DNA from: Sphingopyxis sp. H053
GTDB lineage: Bacteria > Pseudomonadota > Alphaproteobacteria > Sphingomonadales > Sphingomonadaceae
Direction of reading: 5' to 3'
Length of the DNA: 64,000 nucleotides
NCBI RefSeq assembly: GCF_001468225.1
Contig: NZ_LNRU01000007.1
Coordinates: 124,001-188,000, forward strand
Positions 58,856-64,000 of this stretch are shown here, piece by piece. The position numbers and the translations under genes were made by a program. The stretch's first letter is position 1. The number at the start of each line of letters is the position of its first letter. Under the pieces are notes generated by a model, which was not told the origin of the DNA, did not search any database, and saw only the letters and a program-made list of their open reading frames with translations.

Positions 58856-61800
58856 ATGTCACGAATCTCGAAATCTCGCCTGCTCGCCACCAGTGCGATT
58901 GTCGGCCTTGCAATCGGCCATCTGGCGCCCGCCGCCGCCCAAAATGCGTTCGGCGTTCATAACGACCAGCCCGAGCGGCTCGAAATCGAGGTTGATGATG
59001 GCGAGACCGTCGAGGGGGATCTCATCGGCATTTACGCCGACAATGGTCCGGTCACTGTCGGCAACGCCGGTGTCATTCGCGGCAACGGCATCGACGTCGG
59101 CGGCATCGACAGTCGGCCGAGCGGCGGCATCGTGATTGCGCAGCCGAATTCGATCGTCACCAACGCGGGCCAGATCAGCGGCGCAGCGAACGGCGTCGTC
59201 ACCTCCTATTTTTTCAGCGAAGACGCAAATGGCGATGATCTGCCCCCGCAGCCGCTCGCTGCGAACACGCAGGTTTCGAACAGCGGTGTGATCCGCGGCG
59301 AGGGAGGATCGGGCGTCGCCCTTGTCGGCGGCGGTACCGTCACCAACGGTGGCACGATCTCGGGGACCAGCGGGGCGCCCGGGAGCATGATCAACGGCAC
59401 CGGCGTATCGATCTCGGAATTCCCCGGCGCGGCTGCCAGCAATATCACCGGCGTGGGATCGATCACGAACAATGACGGCGGCGTGATCGAGGGCCAAATG
59501 TTCGGCGCGGTGCTGCAGGGCGGCGGCACTGTTACCAATATGGGCACGATCCGCAGCACCGGTAATCCGAACCCTGCGACCCCGAACGTCAGCCCGTTCG
59601 GGCTCATTCTCGGTGCAACCACCGAACAGACCGGCCGCGCCGCGACGGTGGTGAACACCGGCAACATCTCGGGGTTTCTCGGGGTTCTGGCTGGCGGTGC
59701 GCTGGAAAGCGCGACGATCAACAACGATGGAATGATCAGTGCGACCGCAATCGCCATCATCGGCCAGTCCACCGGCAACCTGACCGTCAATAATTTAGAG
59801 AATGGCGAAATCCTTGCAAATGCGACGGCGATCGCGTCGAACGGCGGCACGCTGACCGTCGATAATAAGGGCTTCATCTTCAGCGCCGGTCAGAATGCGA
59901 TCAACATCACGACCGCCGACGCCGTGATCAACAATAGCCAGGGCATTGTCGGCGCTCTGTCGGGCATTACGACCACCGTGTTTCAGAATGCCGAGGGGAC
60001 GCAGGCGCGCGCGCGCAACACTGCGGTCACGAATTCGGGCACGATCGAAGGCCGCGCAGGCAGCGGCGTTTCGCTCGCGGGCGGCGGATCGGTGGTCAAC
60101 AGCGGCGTGATCCGCGGACTGAACGGCAATAACGGGTCGGGCACCGGTGTCGCCATTTCCGAATTCGCCCAGTCTGTCGCGACTGATGTCACCGGTATCG
60201 GCTCGGTGACCAATGCTCCGGGCGGCTTGATCGAAGGCCAAATGTTCGGCGTGGTCGTCCAGGGTGGCGGGACCATCGATAATGAAGGGACCATTCGCAG
60301 CACCGGGACCTTCAATCCCGCCAATCCCAATGTCAGCCCGTTCGGCGTCATCCTTGGCGCGACCGCAGACCAGACTGGTCGCATCGGCACGCTCAACAAC
60401 AGCGGCACCGTTCAGGGTTTCCTGGGAGTCCTTGCCGGAGGCGCGCTCAGCAGTGCCGTGATCGAAAACGAGGGTCTGATCAGCGGCCAAGCGGCCGCCA
60501 TCATCGGTCAGTCGACGGGCGCCCTCACCATCAACAACCATGACGACGGCGAGATCGTCGCCAATGGGACCGCGATCCGTTCCAACGAAGGCTCGCTGGC
60601 TCTCAATAATGCGGGGTTGATAAGCGCTGCCGCCCAGGATGCGATTGTCATTACGACGGCGGACGCGGTGATCGTCAACAGCGGTCGGATCATCGGCGGC
60701 CAATATGGGATCGTCACCACGCCGATGGCGGATGGGACGGGCCGCGCAATCAATACCTCGATTACCAACAATGGCGAGATCATCGGTCTCAATAACGACG
60801 GCATTCGCCTCGCCGGCGGCGGGAGCGTGATCAACAGCGGCTTTATCGTGGGTGTCAATGCAGGTGCGCAGGGCACGGATGGCATCTCGATGTTTGCGCA
60901 TGTCGACCAGTCGAACGAAGATTATTCGGCCCACGTCACCAACGATGAGAATGGCCGCATCGAGGGCCAGCGGTTCGCAATCATCCTGTCGGGCGGTGGC
61001 GAGGTCGTGAACGCCGGGGAAATCGAGGGCGTTAATGCCGGCGTCTATGTCCAGGGGACTGCCCTCAATACAGATCCAAGCGAGGATCGCAGTGGATTGA
61101 CCGCCAAGGTCGTGAACACAGGCGACATTCGCGGCACTGGCAATCTCGGCGGCAGTGGCGGCGACGGCTATGGGGTTGGCTTCGGCAGCGACATGTCCAG
61201 CGCGACGCTCGAGAACAGCGGCACGATCGGCAGCGATTTTGGCGCCGGCGTCTCGCAGGGATCGCGTGCGGACGTAACGATCACCAATGCCGAGGGGGGC
61301 ACGATCACCGGCGGCACGTCGGGCATCTATTCCTTCGCGACGGGCACACTTGCCGTGAACAACGCCGGTGTGATCCGCGGCGAGGGCAGTTACGACGGGT
61401 TCGACGCCGCGCCCGACGCCGGCATCACGATCACCACCGCGTCGTCGAGCGTGACCAACAGCGGGACGATCACAGGTGCGGGCGCCGGCATCACGACCGC
61501 CTATCAGTTCGACGAGGCGATCGGCGATATCGTCGGCATCGCGGTCGGCACGCAGGTGACGAACAGCGGCACGATCCGAGGCGAATCGAACGATGGCGTG
61601 CGTCTGATTGGCGGCGGCAGCGTGAGCAACAGCGGCATTATCCGCGGCGAGGGCAGCGCGCTGGCCGATGGCATCTCGATCTATCCCTATGACGGTCAGG
61701 CGCTGGCGAACTATGTCGGAACCGTTGCGAACAGTTCCACCGGCGACATCAGCGGTACGCGGTTCGGGATCATCCTGTCGGCCGGCGGCGCGGTCGACAA

Positions 61801-64000
61801 CGCCGGCAAGGTCACCGGTGAGGGGCCGGGCGGCGTTCTTATCCAGCGCGGGGCAGGGCTTGTCCAGGAAACGGGCTTTGACGGCATGCTCACCAATACG
61901 GGGACGATCACGGGCTCCAACGGCTATGGCGCGGTCGTCCTCGTCACCGATACCGCAACGATCACCAATAGCGGAACGATCACTGGCGCAACATCGGGCG
62001 CTGTCGTCGAAGGGCTGCAGGTCTCGCAAGATATCGCGCAGACCGGCACGATCAGCAATAGCGGCACGATCACCGGAAGCGGGACCTTTGGCGCTGCGGT
62101 CGCGGGCTTGCTCGATAGTGCCGAAGTAAACAATAGCGGCTCGATCTCTGGTGCAACCGACGGCGTCATCCTCGGTAATTTCGGGACCGCAATGCTCGTT
62201 AACACCGGCGCAATCACGGGCGGCGGTCGGGGCGTATGGGGCGATGACAGCGGTGCGATCATCCTCGACAACGCAGGGACGATCACCGGTTCAGGCGGGA
62301 TCGCTGTCCAGCTCGGCAGTTTCGACGATCGTGTCACTTTGCGAACCGGTAGCGTAATGTCCGGCGCCGTTGACGCAGGGGGCGGCAACGACAGCCTGAC
62401 GCTCGATGGGGACGTCCTTGAACTGACCGAGGCGCAGCAGCTTACCGAAGCGACCGGGTTTGAGACACTCGACGTTGCGGCAGGCTATTGGTCGACCACA
62501 GGCGTGGTCGGCGCATTCGATAGCGTTTCGATCGCCAGCGGTGCGTCGCTGCAGGTCAATGAAATTGATCTGGGCGCGGGCGATACTTCGTCGCCGATCC
62601 TGACCCCTTCGGTTCGGACTGACGGCCTGCTCGTCTTGAACTTCGGTACCGACGATGTCGTGTCCGATCTGGCCGACCTGACCATCGACGGGACGGGGCA
62701 GTTGCAGCTCATCGGCGACGCCGTGTTTACCGTAGACACCGCCAACATCGCGCACACTGGCGGAACGGTCATTTCCAATGGCGGCCTCGTCCTGACCGGG
62801 CTGCTTCAGGGTGACGTGAAGACGGAAGGGACCGGCTTCTTCGAGCTGGGCGCCGGCGGAACCGAGGGCAGCTTCGCGGGCAATATCGTCAACGACGGGC
62901 GCTTCGTTTTCAATCGTTCCGACAATTATGATTTTCTCGGCGCCTTCTCGGGCAGCGGCACCCTCGACAAGATGGGTGACGGCGCGCTGACCTTCATGGG
63001 TGACTATGCCTTCCAGGGGGTGACGAACATCCTTGGCGGCTCGGTGCGGATCGGTGGCACGATCGATCCGGGTACCGAATTCGACCTAGGCGAAGGCGGC
63101 ACGCTCGACATCACGGGCAAGGACCAGACGATCGGCGGTCTCGAAGGCGATGCGGGGTCGAGCGTCGTGATCGGCGACAGCCAGCTCACCGTCGATCAAT
63201 CTGGCAATACTGCTTTCGGCGGCGATATCTCGGGCACGGGCAGCCTGGTGAAAGAGGGCGCCGGCACGCTCAACCTCACCGGAAACAGCAGCTATACGGG
63301 CCCGACATCGGTCAACGGCGGCACGCTCGCGGTAAACGGTTCGATCGCCTCGCCGGTGACCGTCAACAGCGGCGGAACGCTCGGCGGCAATGGCGCCGTG
63401 GGATCGACGACAGTCGCCAGCGGCGGGACGATTGCGCCGGGCAACTCGATCGGCCAGCTGACCGTGAATGGCGACCTCGCCTTCGCTGCAGGCTCGGTCT
63501 ACGAAGTCGAGGTTAACGCAGCGGGCGCCGCAGATCGCCTCGATGCGACGGGTGCTGTGACGATCGCCAGCACGGCGAGCGTGGCGGTCTTGGCCGAGGA
63601 CGGCAACTATAACCCGCGCACCGACTATGTAATTCTGACAGGCGGTGCGGGAATCACAGGGACGTTCGGTTCGGTGACGACCGACCTCGCCTTCCTCGAT
63701 CCGCTTCTGCGCTACAGCACCAACTCGGTGACGCTGTCGCTCTATCGCAACGATATCGATTTCGCCGATATCGCGGTGGGCTTTAACCAAGCGAGCGTGG
63801 CGGCCGCGGTTCAGGCACTTGGCGTCGACAATCCGCTGTACGAAGCGGTGCTGGTCCAGAATGCGGCGACCGCACAGGCGAGCTTCGGCGACCTGTCGGG
63901 CGAAATTCTGGCTAGCACGATCAGCGGCCTGACCGACGACAGTCGTCATCTGCGTAATGCCTTGATTGGCATGAAGGCTCCCGAAGAGGGCGGTGCGTTC
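58856..64000 (+). CDS. Giant type V autotransporter (partial, runs off window)
   Basis: At least 1,715 residues with no stop before the edge. Signal peptide about 1-29 (LAPAAAQ). The passenger (about 30-1,600) is a beta-helix built from short repeats of the types NSGTIRG, NNAGVIRG, VTNSGTITG and GGGSVVNSG. Four long, mutually homologous modules sit at about 137-381, 388-631, 633-762 and 899-1022. A PATR-type strand repeat near 1460-1485 reads GSLVKEGAGTLNLTGNSSYT, followed by GGTLAVNGS and GGTIAPGNSIGQLTVNG. The beta-barrel lies past the edge. Likely surface adhesin or biofilm factor. GC-rich, not obviously acquired. Confidence 0.92.
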   Translation, partial: MSRISKSRLLATSAIVGLAIGHLAPAAAQNAFGVHNDQPERLEIEVDDGETVEGDLIGIYADNGPVTVGNAGVIRGNGIDVGGIDSRPSGGIVIAQPNSIVTNAGQISGAANGVVTSYFFSEDANGDDLPPQPLAANTQVSNSGVIRGEGGSGVALVGGGTVTNGGTISGTSGAPGSMINGTGVSISEFPGAAASNITGVGSITNNDGGVIEGQMFGAVLQGGGTVTNMGTIRSTGNPNPATPNVSPFGLILGATTEQTGRAATVVNTGNISGFLGVLAGGALESATINNDGMISATAIAIIGQSTGNLTVNNLENGEILANATAIASNGGTLTVDNKGFIFSAGQNAINITTADAVINNSQGIVGALSGITTTVFQNAEGTQARARNTAVTNSGTIEGRAGSGVSLAGGGSVVNSGVIRGLNGNNGSGTGVAISEFAQSVATDVTGIGSVTNAPGGLIEGQMFGVVVQGGGTIDNEGTIRSTGTFNPANPNVSPFGVILGATADQTGRIGTLNNSGTVQGFLGVLAGGALSSAVIENEGLISGQAAAIIGQSTGALTINNHDDGEIVANGTAIRSNEGSLALNNAGLISAAAQDAIVITTADAVIVNSGRIIGGQYGIVTTPMADGTGRAINTSITNNGEIIGLNNDGIRLAGGGSVINSGFIVGVNAGAQGTDGISMFAHVDQSNEDYSAHVTNDENGRIEGQRFAIILSGGGEVVNAGEIEGVNAGVYVQGTALNTDPSEDRSGLTAKVVNTGDIRGTGNLGGSGGDGYGVGFGSDMSSATLENSGTIGSDFGAGVSQGSRADVTITNAEGGTITGGTSGIYSFATGTLAVNNAGVIRGEGSYDGFDAAPDAGITITTASSSVTNSGTITGAGAGITTAYQFDEAIGDIVGIAVGTQVTNSGTIRGESNDGVRLIGGGSVSNSGIIRGEGSALADGISIYPYDGQALANYVGTVANSSTGDISGTRFGIILSAGGAVDNAGKVTGEGPGGVLIQRGAGLVQETGFDGMLTNTGTITGSNGYGAVVLVTDTATITNSGTITGATSGAVVEGLQVSQDIAQTGTISNSGTITGSGTFGAAVAGLLDSAEVNNSGSISGATDGVILGNFGTAMLVNTGAITGGGRGVWGDDSGAIILDNAGTITGSGGIAVQLGSFDDRVTLRTGSVMSGAVDAGGGNDSLTLDGDVLELTEAQQLTEATGFETLDVAAGYWSTTGVVGAFDSVSIASGASLQVNEIDLGAGDTSSPILTPSVRTDGLLVLNFGTDDVVSDLADLTIDGTGQLQLIGDAVFTVDTANIAHTGGTVISNGGLVLTGLLQGDVKTEGTGFFELGAGGTEGSFAGNIVNDGRFVFNRSDNYDFLGAFSGSGTLDKMGDGALTFMGDYAFQGVTNILGGSVRIGGTIDPGTEFDLGEGGTLDITGKDQTIGGLEGDAGSSVVIGDSQLTVDQSGNTAFGGDISGTGSLVKEGAGTLNLTGNSSYTGPTSVNGGTLAVNGSIASPVTVNSGGTLGGNGAVGSTTVASGGTIAPGNSIGQLTVNGDLAFAAGSVYEVEVNAAGAADRLDATGAVTIASTASVAVLAEDGNYNPRTDYVILTGGAGITGTFGSVTTDLAFLDPLLRYSTNSVTLSLYRNDIDFADIAVGFNQASVAAAVQALGVDNPLYEAVLVQNAATAQASFGDLSGEILASTISGLTDDSRHLRNALIGMKAPEEGGAF
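59264..60748 (+). repeat. Internal tandem duplication in the autotransporter passenger
   Basis: Two copies of a module of about 245 residues. Copy 1 (59264-59998) and copy 2 (60018-60748) share IEGQMFG, NPNVSPFG, TGR, GFLGVLAGGAL and AAIIGQSTG in the same order. A partial third copy extends to about 61140, and a diverged one occupies 61551-61920. Divergence at synonymous and non-synonymous sites suggests an old duplication. Confidence 0.85.

Noticed and set aside
59795..62029. 744-codon minus-strand frame in the autotransporter
   Set aside because: Repetitive Asp/Ala/Val frame that mirrors the passenger repeats; the plus frame has a signal peptide and the PATR repeat.
1..64000. CRISPR arrays, rRNA genes and complete insertion sequences
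   Set aside because: No regularly spaced direct repeats of 24-40 bp, no rRNA sequence and no transposase were seen.

Overview
The window is high-GC chromosomal DNA from an alphaproteobacterium, most probably a member of the Sphingomonadaceae (Sphingopyxis/Sphingomonas-like). The reasons are the gene neighbourhoods (mutY/dciA/dsbA/dsbA/smc; pcm-like/tolC/popZ-like; M23 peptidase-bactofilin; rpmH-rnpA-yidD-yidC-engB), a large TonB receptor, a plant/alphaproteobacterial-type gshA, and several families of GC-rich palindromic intergenic repeats. The assignment rests on recognised protein families and gene order, not on a database search.

Layout. 1-5.4 kb: a glutathione transferase (GST) and a classic rpmH-rnpA-yidD-yidC-engB cluster (ribosome/RNase P/membrane insertion), all on the minus strand. 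5.5-16.4 kb: a long minus-strand array of small catalytic or orphan-domain genes. It holds four VOC/glyoxalase-fold proteins (one of them two-domain), a PhnB-like protein, three more GSTs, and DUF899, GFA, DUF1428 (internally duplicated), DUF4287, DoxX-like and alpha/beta-hydrolase genes. It is headed by a TetR regulator with a near-perfect palindromic operator at its start. 16.5-26 kb, housekeeping and envelope: comM-like ATPase, a membrane diguanylate cyclase, M23 peptidase plus bactofilin, an ICMT-like membrane enzyme, and a TonB-dependent receptor. 26-35 kb: gshA and rsmE, separated by a large secreted P-domain/DUF11 protein, then a three-gene orphan Tad/vWA locus and ubiA. 35-47 kb: smc, two DsbA-type thiol oxidoreductases, dciA-like, mutY, a serine beta-lactamase-like hydrolase, nudC, a popZ-like gene, tolC and a pcm-like gene.

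47-55.6 kb: a mosaic mobile island next to tRNA-Cys. It starts with a tyrosine integrase, followed by an unknown two-TM protein, an AlpA-like regulator, a parB-like gene, and a Ti/IncQ-type mobilisation module (traC/traD, a recognisable oriT, and traA relaxase). At least two illegitimate junctions are visible. parB is broken and joined out of frame to a decapitated lipocalin near 50.75 kb. traA is cut at about residue 800 and abuts the 5' half of a convergent HamA/DUF1837-like gene near 54.35 kb, probably the remnant of a Hachiman-like defence system. The island therefore looks like a decaying, recombined element.

55.6-64 kb: a NarL-type response regulator and a 7TM-DISM histidine kinase facing each other, then a giant (more than 1,715 residues) repeat-rich autotransporter that runs off the window. 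The autotransporter is the largest gene here and has no stop inside the window.
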